The notes under the pieces: generated by a model
Databases searched by the model: none
Told to the model about the DNA's origin: nothing
Seen by the model: only the letters and a program-made list of their open reading frames with translations
Shown here: positions 12,601-22,749 of the stretch, in pieces
Position numbering within the stretch: the first letter of the stretch is position 1
How the letters are laid out: the number at the start of each line of letters is the position of its first letter
NCBI GenBank assembly: GCA_003550325.1
Contig: QKWP01000438.1
Coordinates: forward strand, 249,410 to 313,409
DNA from: Gigaspora rosea
Lineage: Eukaryota > Glomeromycota > Glomeromycetes > Diversisporales > Gigasporaceae
Reading direction: 5' to 3'
Length of the DNA: 64,000 nucleotides
Translations under genes and position numbers: made by a program

Positions 12601-14784
12601 AATAAACTTTATACTTGCTCTCTGTCAATTGGATACATGATTAATCCAGATTAAATGAATATTACAGTATCTGTTATTTAGACATGATAATAGTAAACAT
12701 TATACTCACCGTCTATAATTTTATGAAAATACAATTGGTCAGATAAAATCAAATAATGATATTTTGAATAAATTTTCCCTACATGCTACAATATAAAAAT
12801 GCAAAGGTGATAAGTTAAGTGTTATTTAAAAATTATTAATTAAGCAAATAAAATTTAAAACTTACAATCTAATAATTTATGTGAATATAATAATTAGTTA
12901 GAGAACGATTTATTGAATCTAACAAGCTTTATACCCACCTCCTGGTAATTTTACATAAATATAATATGTCAAATAAGGGTTTATTTTATTTATTTAAATA
13001 TATATATAATTTAAAATCCTACTCTCTGTTAATTAAGTTAAATATTAGAAAATTTTCATTTTAGACATAAAATTACCAATTTTAGATTAATAATTTTATA
13101 TTCACCGACTAATAATTGCATACATAGTTAATTAGAAAGAATATATAAAATCGAATAAAAAGTATAAATACTTACAATCTATTCATTACGGAAACATTTT
13201 CTATTAGAAAAGTATCGTTTGATAATTTACTACGTAAATCAATCAAATTTATGCTCACCGACTAATTATTAGGAGATTATTAGAAAGTGTTATAAAAACA
13301 ATATATAAATTTAATAAATTTTTATACTTACTTCCTATGCATATTATTGAACAGAGAGAATTATTAGGAAATACTTTACATAGATGTAATAAATTTTATC
13401 TTACCATCTAATGATTCGATAGATTAGATAGATAGATTAGATAGATTCGAATTATTGATTTAAAACAAAGTCTGTTAAATTATTTACCGGCTAGTATTCG
13501 ATAGAACAGATAGAACAGATTTTAATTAGAGAAGCGATATTTAATTGAAACAATCCAGAACATTAAACTTACCCACTATTAGTTTAGAGTCAACATGATT
13601 TGTTGTAAATAACCTTTTTTTTAATAAATTAACTAAAATGCGAATCTAATTATTTAGACTCACAAACTAATTGTTTAGCGTAAATAGATAATTAAAATAA
13701 ATTTAGTTTAAGAATTATTGATTGTAAAAAAAAGGTCTACTTACTTCCTGCCAATTTAGTACAAATATAATTTGAAGAATGAATGAATAACGATAGATTA
13801 TTTACTAATTTAAATGCAAATTTAATGATATCAATATGCTGTACTTACCACCTAATGCAAATCAAAATTTTATCACTTTATATTAAATATAAATAAATTG
13901 ATAGAGACAATGAATGCTATATTTACCGACTGATTTGAAAATTTTTGATTGTTTAGAGAAGCAATGTTTGTGAGCGGAATATTACTATTTATATGATCTT
14001 ATACTCACTTTTTTGTAATTTGACTAAATCGAAATAACGATCGATAATTTTAGTAAATCAATAAGGACCGCGCCATGATTTGCTGAAGCAGACAAATTTT
14101 ATACTTACTAACTAGTAATTCGATTAAAAATGTGTAATTTATACTTAATAACGATAATATTATTTCGAGGTCAACGGAACTTATACTTACAATCTAGAGT
14201 TATTTAATTAAATGAGTTATTATTTATTTAAATTGAATATAATAAACTTAATTCTTACCGACTAATAGGTTAATGCGAGTAATTAAAGGAATGTTATTTA
14301 ATAATAATAAGCACAATACTATTTAATAGTTGATTTATACTCACTCTCTGTTAATTATATGAATCGATTAGTGAATCTTTACTTCAGATCAACGTAGCTT
14401 AACAAACATTATACTTGCAAGCTAGTAATTTGGCGAGAATTGATTGATTAAAATTAATATAGAGAAATAATTATGGAACTAGTATGTGATACTTACTATC
14501 TAAAAACAATGTGTAAATTAGAGATGTGATTTTTTTTTAAAAAAAAAAGATTAAATACGATATAGCAGACTTCACGCACTCCCTATCAAATCAAATTTAA
14601 TATAGATATTAAGAATTATATTTGTGATGAAAAATAAGAATACTAAAATTTCTGAAGTGTTTTGAACAGAATTATGCTAATTTTATGATCTTTGATAAAT
14701 GATTATAAATGCAAAAAAGGTTTTTACTTACCAATCTATTGTAACAGAATTAATTTCTATTTCTTTTTCATCCGAAGGCTCCAT
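6691..14784 (-). CDS. Protein kinase gene with 79 candidate 3-nt microexons and a late frameshift
   Basis: Predicted Ser/Thr or tyrosine-kinase-like protein. Exon 1 is 14,732-14,784, encodes MEPSDEKEIEINSVTID and ends in phase 2 (TG). After 79 three-base units (described separately) come a 370-nt exon, 7,753-8,122, and a last exon from 7,673. The 370-nt exon gives a Cys cluster (TCKECGQQCN, WCNPCCARRF), the glycine loop SKGGFGTVYRARW and VCLKSL with the presumed ATP lysine. The last exon has the catalytic loop YKDFHPGN, the metal-binding DFG in YFTDFGMC and the APE in YVAPEIL. A single-base loss near 7,105-7,108 shifts the frame from DIIERC into a stop; the other frame continues as LNANPGSRPTSQELLN to a stop at 6,691. 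Without the shift the protein would be about 545 aa; with it about 409 aa, ending inside the C-lobe. It may be a real mutation, a sequencing error or a pseudogene. Confidence 0.8.
11980..12109. mobile_element. Foldback MITE inside one intron of the microexon array
   Basis: A 130-bp hairpin with ends AATTACTGT...ACAGTAATT and inner arms ATCAGAAAAAAAATGCCAAT paired with ATTGGCATTTTTTTCT. It lies between the microexons at 11,904 and 12,133 and explains why that intron is about 226 nt; without the insertion it would be about 96 nt, like its neighbours. Splice borders of the host intron are intact. Confidence 0.8.
13421..13461. repeat. GATA/TAGATTAGA microsatellite
   Basis: Short run of AGATAGATTAGATAGATT-type repeats inside the intron between microexons 13,405 and 13,488. 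It appears to be a slippage product only. Confidence 0.6.
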
Positions 14785-15401
14785 TTCGTTTCTTAATTAA
14801 ATTTAAAGAATAAATTACCACACATTTAAAAGAAAATTAATAAATTAGGCTCTATTTAATAAGATAATCCGTGCACATTACTGAAAAAAGAAAATTAATA
14901 AATTGAACCCTATTTAGGAAAATCTGTGCGCCTATCAAATATTAGCAAAAAGAACGAATCAGTGTAACAGTGAGCCTTTATGAAATATATTTACACATTG
15001 CGTGTTTCTTGAATATGTACTCAAAATCCTATTTAGTCAACAATAGTTCGGGTTTGCCCCGGAGTTTGTGTTTTTTTTTTTATAATAAAATAATATACAC
15101 TTGCTAAGCTATATGACGAGATATCATTTTGTAACTATATCTGTATTTAAAGAAAACAGAAATATTTATGACTATACAATGGAGATATACAAATATTCGT
15201 CGTTAATCTAGGGACAAATTAGCTAATTCAATCGTGCTGAAAATTTTTTAAGTCCGAATAATAGAGCATCATAAATAAACAAACGTCAGAGTTTCAAATT
15301 TATAAATTTAACATAAAACAATTTGCAATTTTTATATGCGCTAAAAAGCTAAACCAACATGTAAAAAGAGTCATAATAGAAACAAAAATAGCGCGAAACA
15401 A

Positions 15402-16840
15402 TTAATCTGATGTACTTGGATCCCATCCTATAAAAAAAAAAAAATAAGTTAGATAAAAAAATAGAACGATTAAAAATTAAAAAAGAGAATTTAACATACC
15501 GCCGGCAACCAAATATTCATCTAGGTTATCAAGAATTTTCATATCTTCCTCTTCGATTACAAAATCATATACTTTAGTATTATCAATTATGTGCATTTTA
15601 TTTATACTTTTTGGCAATACAACAAAATTATTTTGAAGACACTATTAAATTTAATATTTTAGCATTTCTTCAATCAATAATTCACAATCAATACAATAAA
15701 TAAAATTTTATATGCTTACCCAACGAATCAAAATTTGAGCTGCAGATTTATTATATTTCTCAGCGATGTTAACAAGAACGCGATCATTTAACTTTTTTCC
15801 TCTGGTAAGTGGAGAAAAAGCCTCCACAATAATTTTATGTTCAGTGCAATAAGATATAATTTCTTTTCGATTATTCCAAGGATGAACCTAAATGTTGGTA
15901 TAACTTTGAAAAAAAATTTTTCATAAAAAATGATTATATAACAGATAAAGAATTTTGATTTACTTCAATCTGGTTAACGACAGGTAAAATTTCAGGATTA
16001 GTTTCCATCAACTCCTTTAGATGTTTTACACCATAATTTGATACACCGATACTTCTAACATTTCCTCGCTTAACTAATTCTTGTAAAGCCCTATAACTTT
16101 CTATACGTTTCTGAGAGCCAGGCCTAGGTGAATGTATGAGCAGCAAGTCGATATAAGAAGTTTGAAGTTTTGATAAGGAAGTCTCTGCGGCAATGATAGT
16201 TGATTCGTAACCTTGATCTACATTATCATTAAGATTTATGGCGTAAGAAATAGCTTATGTATTCACAAGAAAGTTACGTTTGAATATATAAAGAATCATT
16301 GTAATCCGGATATCTGTCCACCATGAAAGATCAGGTGCGATTCCTAAAATTCTTGTATTTCGTACCCATATCCCAGATTTTTGTAGTAATAAAAATTTGA
16401 TCACGCGGAATACCACTAAAAAAGGTAAAATTAACAGAATTGTATAAGTGATGTGATACAGTATTTCATTAGTAAAAGTTTACCTTTTGATGATTCCAAT
16501 TCCAATGTCCTCTTCATTACCATATCGTGATGCAGTGTCTATATGTCTGTATCCGGACTATATAAATTCAAATTATTTTAAATCCGAGAGACAATTACCA
16601 AAATTTTTACATGTTCTTACTTCTAGAGCCCATAAAATGACATTTTGCGTAGTTTCACCTTGGGGTGCTTCGGTACCATCACCCACACCGCCCATTCCTA
16701 TAGCTTTATGTTAAAATAAAAATATTTAATTCTATATTTATCGAAAAAATATGATTTAACTAAATATTGAGACCTAGTAATGGAATCTTGTGACCATTAT
16801 TCATCGTGACGGTTGAAGACAACGATAGTCGGTTCATCAT
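15402..16840 (-). CDS. Aldo-keto reductase family protein
   Basis: Predicted NADPH-dependent cytosolic carbonyl reductase. Eight exons on the minus strand: 16774-16840, 16621-16703, 16484-16557, 16366-16415, 15964-16217, 15720-15887, 15500-15641, 15402-15427; all phases close, giving 287 aa. The catalytic tetrad is visible: Asp and Tyr in HIDTASRYGNEE, Lys in FITTKIW, His in LLLIHSPRP. Further family signatures are GNVRSIGVSNYGVKHL, NQIEVHPWNNR, VEAFSPLTRG and LPKSINKMHI (phosphate-binding region of NADPH). The start chosen gives MMNRLSLSS; a second start at 16,804 (MNNGHKIP) is equally close to the usual family start. The gene lies upstream of, and in the same direction as, the microexon kinase gene. 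Confidence 0.9.
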
Positions 16841-17142
16841 GAAAATTGGAAACTGCAATTTTGAAACTGCTGTAATCCGATGATATATTTTAAAAAGGGT
16901 TGGAAAAAATGTCTTCATAATAGGAAGATAAATTTTTACCGTTACAGTTGAATTATTTATCACATAATAGCAGTAGCATTCATTAAACCTTTCGTCTTAA
17001 TTAAGTAAATGATGTGACTTTAATATTTGCGCTTAGTGCTACATAGTGTTAGATTACATTATCTAATTTGGGAACAATGGACGTATTCCCTATATGATTT
17101 TACTTATCAGCAAAATCATAGTGTTCGGATCTATATCCGAAT

Positions 17143-17271
17143 TATCCGAATAAAATATTGGGCAAAAATTGTCGAATAACAGTAATTTGGCAAATGATCA
17201 CGTGGCACGTGTAGCCAATCATTTGCCAAATTAACTGTATTCGACAATTGCCCAATATTGGTGTTATCCGG
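17143..17271. mobile_element. Foldback MITE, about 130 bp
   Basis: Long inverted repeat: the left arm runs AATATTGGGCAAAAATTGTC... to GCAAATGAT near 17,199, and its complement starts at about 17,218 and closes near 17,260 with GCCCAATATT. The loop contains the double CACGTG-like palindrome CACGTGGCACGTG. No ORF. Confidence 0.8.
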
Positions 17272-17529
17272 CAATTTTATGATCATGATTTGGTAGGGCT
17301 GAGTTTTAATTTAAATAAGCATGTTTACATCGTAACACATGAAAAAATAACAAGAAGAAATCATTTCATGATCATATGAGTTTACCGGATAATAACAGAT
17401 AATGGTTGCATTTATAGCTATTATCATAATTCCTAGGATGCCCGATAAAATTTGCCGAATGATTTTTCGGTGGATGCACAATAGAGTTTTCGTACACAAT
17501 TTGTAGAGTACGCTAATAATAACAGAGAT

Positions 17530-17759
17530 TTTTTTCGATTTTTAACAGCTGCCCTACCTTGTTTGGTGCATCGGGGATGGTTCGGATTTGCATGAGGAGA
17601 GCATCTTCCTGCGTTGCGAATACAAAAAAATTGTAATTATTATATATGTTATATAATTAGCAATTTTACTTTATATTCACAATGCAGGAAGATGCTCTCC
17701 TCCGAACTACTCTCGACGAATCAAACAAGGTAGGGCAGCCGTTAAAATCGAAAAAAAAG
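17530..17759. mobile_element. Foldback element with GGTAGGGCAG arms
   Basis: Arms of about 85 bp: GCTGCCCTACCTTGTTTG at 17,549-17,566 is mirrored by CAAACAAGGTAGGGCAGC near 17,723-17,740, and GGAGAGCATCTTCCTGC by its complement near 17,686-17,702. The centre is AT-rich. This arrangement can form one long hairpin RNA. Confidence 0.8.
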
Positions 17760-19270
17760 CACTGCAGCTAAATTAGTTGAGTACTATAATAATTTTTTAT
17801 TTTCAAAGTTATGTAATAAATCATATGTATAATAATACAGTTAATTAAAATATGCACTGACTTATTATAACGATAAATTGGCTTTTATTAATTTATATGA
17901 CACAAATAATTTAAATAATTAATATATATTCTCGAAGGCTTATGTACTTTTTCTTCTAATAAAAAAGATTTAGTACATCAAATAATTTAATATTTTTGTT
18001 TTGACATATATTATATTCATTTAATTTAGTGCATTAATAGTTTTTTGGTTTTTAATTTATAATCACTTGATTTAAATTTAAATTATAATTACATATTTAC
18101 AATTAAAAAAGCAAATTATAGCATATTATTCAAAAATATTTGTTATCTAATACATATTATCACTGATACTAAGATTTATAGCAGTATGCAAATATTTTGC
18201 CATATATAACCCATTTAATATCATTCATATTAAAACTAAAAAATTAATTGATAGTATGTTGTTATAAAGCACTTGAATATTGGTATTTTTTAATACACAA
18301 TAAGTTATAGTTAAATACATATATAACTATTATATTTATATTTTGATAACTAACCTTTGAAAAATTATATTTTAAGACATAACTCTTGGTTATGTTTTAA
18401 AATTTCTAATTTTTTTTTAAGTTTCAATTTCTATTCTTCTAATTCTAATTTTTTTTTTTAAAAAAAAAATCATTTTTTTTTCTTTTAAATCAAATTCAGT
18501 TAATGATTGTTAAGTCCTAAGAATTTTCAAATTTTTTAATTTTTTTTGTTTGTCTTACTTTTATTAGTCAGAGGACATCCCACACCTGTTGATATATAAG
18601 TATTAGTTTATAATAAATAGTAAATATATCAGTCGATTTGGTTTGATCCCAAAATTAGCCAATCATGATTGAGAATTATTTGTTCAAATTTATTACAAAG
18701 CGAGTTTTTACAAAAACGGTCTCTTTGAAGTCATAATTAAGTATGTAGAATATTGCAATATCTACAAGTTTTATTATTTGCTAAAAATAGGTCAAAAGGC
18801 TGTTTTCCTGAAAAATTACTTCCGAATTCGCCCTTACCCATTATACAACCGATCGTTCACTACCTGAATATACCAAAGTGCTTCAACAATTAGTGATAGT
18901 GCTCTTTTTTACAGCTTAGTTATTGTTTTTTTTAGTATTTATTGCTTGTTTATCTCATATCTGCACCTTTATATAGAGTTGTGGAACATAGATTACGAAA
19001 CAAATCAAATCTAAAAATACATAGATTACGAAAAAATTGTAATTAACAAATCAAACTTGAAAATATATATGATTACAATTATACAATGAAAAATTAATTG
19101 ATATGTATAAAAAAAAAATCAAAACTTGAAAATACATATGATTACAATTATACTTGAAAAATTATATGATTAAAATCAGAGAATCTTATTTTATTTTTCC
19201 AATTTATAATTCAACATAGTAAAAGCACTATTTAAAACATCCTACGAAATACGCAACTTATTTTTAAATT
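17760..19270. other. Very AT-rich intergenic stretch
   Basis: Long A and T runs with no credible exon on either strand. Two imperfect direct copies of ATATGATTACAATTATAC occur at about 19,065 and 19,135, about 70 bp apart. Confidence 0.5.
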
Positions 19271-19273
19271 TGA

Positions 19274-19396
19274 AACCCCTCATTGTTTGATTTTGCTGAG
19301 CACTAATAAATATCACTGCAAAAAATCATCGGCCTTGTTTATCATTAGATTGCTAACAAATTTAAATTTTATTATTAACATAAAAATACTGTATAT
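19274..19396. repeat. Dispersed repeat, uninterrupted copy
   Basis: Contains TGAGCACTAATAAATATCAC and CGGCCTTGTTTATCATTAG, followed by a TTATTAACATAAAAATACTG tail. The same sequence at 22,014-22,131 is interrupted by an inserted element and resumes at 22,750, so this copy shows the empty site. Confidence 0.8.
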
Positions 19397-20315
19397 ATGT
19401 TATGCATTGCTTTGCAATTCATGATTTCAAAATGACAGGTAAATCATGTGATCAACCGCCAATCAAATTATAGAACTTTGATGATCGCCGGAGAAACAAA
19501 ACCTCGATGCGTTAATCAAAAATGTCGGGAAAGTAATTTTGCTTATATATATCTACCTAAAACCTAATATAACCTTAATGTGGGACGACCCTAACCCTAA
19601 AGTTAATTGAAAAAAATTATTAAATATGAGTTGCCTCCGCTTTAGACGTCCCTTTAATTTAGGCCGGTATCGGTAACTCTCGAAAAGGTGAACAATTAAT
19701 GAACATGAATTACGAGCAAAATTTCGAGAACATATAGTTTGTTAATAAAGTCTGCACGAATTTAGACAAATTTTAGCACACAATTAGTCATTTTACACTG
19801 CATAATTGCACATAATTCTCAAAAATTGCTCACAGCACATCAAATAATTTATTTTTTATATGCACAGAATTTTTTTCTTAGCACCGCAAAAATTCGGCCC
19901 TGCACTGCAGCTCATAACAAAAATTATAGTGAACATCAGTAAAAAATTTTAATTAGATTTGAGCAATTTTGGACTTACTAGAATTATCTTTTTAAAATAT
20001 TTGAAAATGAGCTAATTAATTTCTGTTTTATATTAATTTCAAAAATTTTAAAAATTGTTATGTTCAGTTTATTTTAATTAAATATTAATATATTGTGTAC
20101 ATTGATCAAAATTATATGATTTTGGTATTATTCAATTTGTTTTAATAAGACAAATTAAAAAGTACCAAATTTTATATTTTAATTAATAGTTTATAATATA
20201 TTGTTAGTGAAATTAATTTCACCAGCTTTATAATTGTGATGCAATGTATCTGTCTTTTCTTCAACAAGCTGTGGAGCAATAATTCTTATAAAAAAAAGGT
20301 AAACCTCGGGCCACT

Positions 20316-21120
20316 TAAAGAAGAGTAAACCCAGTGATGACCACGAATTGTGTCACCTCGATATAATCACCTGAGTATTTTGATTGAGCATAAACAAAAT
20401 CAGATGATACGGATCAATTAATATCTCTGATATGTCTATATGCTGCATAAACCGCGTTCTTGATTCTATATATAAAAGACCTTCTAACTATATCAAAAAG
20501 TCGACCCTAACCCTCGAGGTAAAATTTTTTTTTGTTAGTGGTTTTATAGACATTTTTTGCCTCGTAGTTAGGGTTAGGGTTAGGCAAAAACTTTTTTTTG
20601 TTAGTGGTTTTATACCTTTAGGGCCGGTTGCTTATAGCATTTGATTGTTTTATTACATAGCAGATAGTGTCAATTGGTTACACGAGATTGGGAAATCCGA
20701 TGTAGGGTGTCCAGGATTATGCGATGCTATGCTATGCGCATAATTGACCATTTTTTCGCATCGCATATGCTTCGCATAATTAAGCAAAAAAAATCATTCA
20801 GGGCACGTGCCTCAAATATGATTGGTAGATACGATAGCTAATGCGGGAAAGAATTCCGAAAAGTTCCGATGTAGAAAATGAACGAACTGAAAATACGAGC
20901 AAGGTTGAGGCATTTTTGTCAATATCTGAATAATTCCCGAGAATAGTATATGTAGATGTAGCATAACACTATAAAGATCGCATAATCTATTTAAATATTC
21001 CGCATTCATCGCATAATTGACCTCGGTCAAATCGCTTAATTTTTTGGCCAATCAAAATTATATGTGATTATATCGAGGGTCATACAATTCGAGATCATCA
21101 CTGGGTTCACTCTTCTTGAA
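20316..21120. mobile_element. Composite element with 70-bp inverted ends
   Basis: GAAGAGTAAACCCAGTGATG at the left and its complement, ending TGGGTTCACTCTTCTT, at the right bound about 800 bp. The interior holds two direct copies of TTTTTTTGTTAGTGGTTTTATA (about 20,525 and 20,590) separated by TTAGGG repeats, and then a member of the GGGTGTCC family from 20,705. So at least two insertion layers are visible. The left TIR is followed by non-coding sequence. Confidence 0.7.
20705..21050. mobile_element. Second copy of the GGGTGTCC MITE family, one end lost
   Basis: Begins GGGTGTCCAGGATTATGCG exactly as at 3,117, and the following 340 bp match the right half of that element in inverted order (ATTATGCG words, then GAGCAAGGTTGAGGCATTTT matching its complement). 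The far terminal repeat is missing or eroded near 21,045. Confidence 0.75.
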
Positions 21121-22128
21121 ACTACCCTTACTTGGTTTCCTTGGCGATCGTGTGACACTGCCTGCGTATGCACGTGAGAAAGTCATGTGTTTAGGTAGAA
21201 TAATTTTTAAGACCAATCATGACAATCAAATTATATTCTTTTTTAAAAAAATTTTTCTTTAGAAAATGAAAAAGAAAATTATAAAGAAGCTTACAAACGA
21301 ATAAATGCATAAAAAAAAAATATTAATTGTATTTAAAAAATAGATAAATAAACGTCACTCTCGAAATAACGGACTTTTAATATAATGGAGACTAAGTAAA
21401 ATCTTGATGCTGTATAATGAATCAAGATTCAGATTCACATAATAATAAATACTAATGGATTTACTAATAAAACTCACGATAAAACGGATTTAAAAAAGTT
21501 CCTCACTATGTGCCCGAGATACTACGTTATATCGAGACTGACATGTATACATAAAGTGAAACAAATGTAATATTTATTACCAATAAACTCAAACTTGTAA
21601 AAAATTTACACTCGAACAGACAGCAATTTTTATACTGTATACCGATCATAAAACTTTATCGAAAAATCATATGATTAATTTTTATTAAGTGTTTCAGGAA
21701 TTATGAAAACAGGGCAGATATCTGGATCGCATCTCTAGTCTACCACTCATCGTTTCAGTCAGAACTATCTCGACTTTATAAATGATCAGATTTTAAATTA
21801 TTTCGTAGAACTTATCATCAGGGCCATTTATTTCTAAAAATAAATAAATATTAGTATTCGCAAAATCTAACAATGCTTGATTTTCAAAAATTTATGATTC
21901 TATCAATTATAAAAAGCGGGCTTTAAAATCGAGTTGAATATAAATTCTATTTTTAGTAAAACTAATGCTACCGGAATAGATTTTCTATTCAATACCGCTT
22001 TTTATGATTGACAGAAATTAGAAATTTGAAAATCAAACATTGTTTGATTTTTCCGAGCACTAATAAATATCACTGCAGAAAATCATCGGCCTTGTTTATC
22101 ATTAGATTGCTAACAAATTTAAATTTTA

Positions 22129-22749
22129 TTATAGCTGTTTTCAAAAAGGTGCGAACACCCATATGGGGAATCGGGAAATCAGAAATTTAATAATTAACTT
22201 TTTTATCATTATTAGAGACGGGCATCACGCACTTATCAGTGCGAGATGCTTAATCAGCACATATTTTAGGCTAGATAATTATTAAAATTTTATATTATTA
22301 GCCATATAACAATTAAGCACCTCGTACTGATAAGTGCATGATACCCTTTTCTAATCATTACCATTATCGCTAATTATTGCAATGTATATTATTTTGAATC
22401 GTATTAAAATTGATGGTTGATGCACTAGATACAAAACTTTAAGAGATGCGTTAAAGCACTATAATTTTTAATTGATCAATAGTTGATTTACTGTATAAAG
22501 CAAGACTCAAAATGACCACCGTTTTTAGGAATTTATTAAAAATTTCTTAGTTCACCTGTTAAAATTTACCTTTAACTTAGAATAGTATTATTTTATTGAA
22601 CTATAAAAACTATTTCTATTGGGAAATTGGTGAGAATCTTTTTCTGTTAGAAGCGAGAGTAAAAAAAAGAAGGAAATTTGGGAAATATCGTGAATTTCCC
22701 ATGATATGGTGATCCGTGATCGTTCACACCTTTTTGAAAACAGCTGTAA
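22129..22749. mobile_element. Inserted element with TTAYAGCTGTTTTCAAAAAGG ends
   Basis: The left end TTATAGCTGTTTTCAAAAAG is mirrored by CTTTTTGAAAACAGCTGTAA at the right; arms of about 50 bp also include GTGAATTTCCC-type words. Comparison with the uninterrupted copy at 19,274 gives the insertion point. No transposase ORF is present, so it is non-autonomous. Confidence 0.8.
22211..22355. mobile_element. Small MITE nested inside the 22,129 element
   Basis: ATTAGAGACGGGCATCACGC at the left pairs with TGCATGATACCCTTTTCTAAT at the right; CACTTATCAGTGCGAG and CTCGTACTGATAAGTG form the inner arms. This makes a two-level nest within the 19,274-family repeat. Confidence 0.7.

Larger units (their letters stand above)
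8123..14731 (-). other. Array of 79 candidate three-nucleotide microexons
   Basis: Each unit reads AG, three bases, then GT (or GC). Low coordinate and coding-strand triplet: 14580 GGA, 14497 ATA, 14419 CTT, 14345 AGA, 14259 TCG, 14191 ATT, 14109 TTA, 14005 TGA, 13927 TCG, 13849 GTG, 13745 GAA, 13664 TTT, 13573 TGG, 13488 CCG, 13405 ATG, 13332 GAA, 13259 TCG, 13176 ATT, 13106 TCG, 13023 AGA, 12939 GAG, 12866 ATT, 12783 CAT, 12710 ACG, 12619 AGA, 12543 AGA, 12462 GAG, 12386 CCG, 12315 TCG, 12229 GAA, 12133 TTC, 11904 AAC, 11829 AAA, 11756 TAA, 11675 AGA, 11568 TTT, 11497 GGA, 11415 AGG, 11346 TCG, 11272 ACG, 11198 ATG, 11122 GGA, 11051 TCG, 10955 CTT, 10867 TCG, 10769 GAA, 10722 TCG, 10650 TTA, 10534 CCA, 10459 ATT, 10389 ATG, 10317 CTT, 10250 GAA, 10175 AAG, 10099 CTT, 10025 AGA, 9954 GTG, 9878 GGA, 9794 TCA, 9696 AGA, 9625 GGA, 9527 TTT, 9447 AGA, 9372 TCG, 9293 ATT, 9209 GGA, 9128 TCG, 9048 ATG, 8966 GGA, 8894 GGA, 8810 ATT, 8734 CCT, 8650 GGA, 8579 TCG, 8509 TCA, 8427 ATG, 8355 TGA, 8271 ACC, 8197 AGA. 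Introns are typically 65-105 nt, start like GTRAGTATAAA and end like AAATTANTAG. Confidence 0.85.

Noticed and set aside
14001..14012. Reading the unit near 14,005 as triplet AAA with donor GTGAGT
   Set aside because: No AG precedes AAA, and it would create TAA with the previous triplet. The TGA triplet with donor GTATAA has a proper acceptor and keeps the frame. The same reasoning was applied at 11,756 and 8,355.
8123..14731. CRISPR-like or plain satellite array
   Set aside because: Spacing is regular, but the conserved part is the splice-site pair, the three central bases vary, and the units connect two coding exons in phase. Inter-unit DNA is not unique spacer of constant length.
20432..20644. 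70-aa ORF with duplicated FFVSGFI
   Set aside because: The duplication comes from two direct copies of a T-rich repeat in a MITE core; not a gene.
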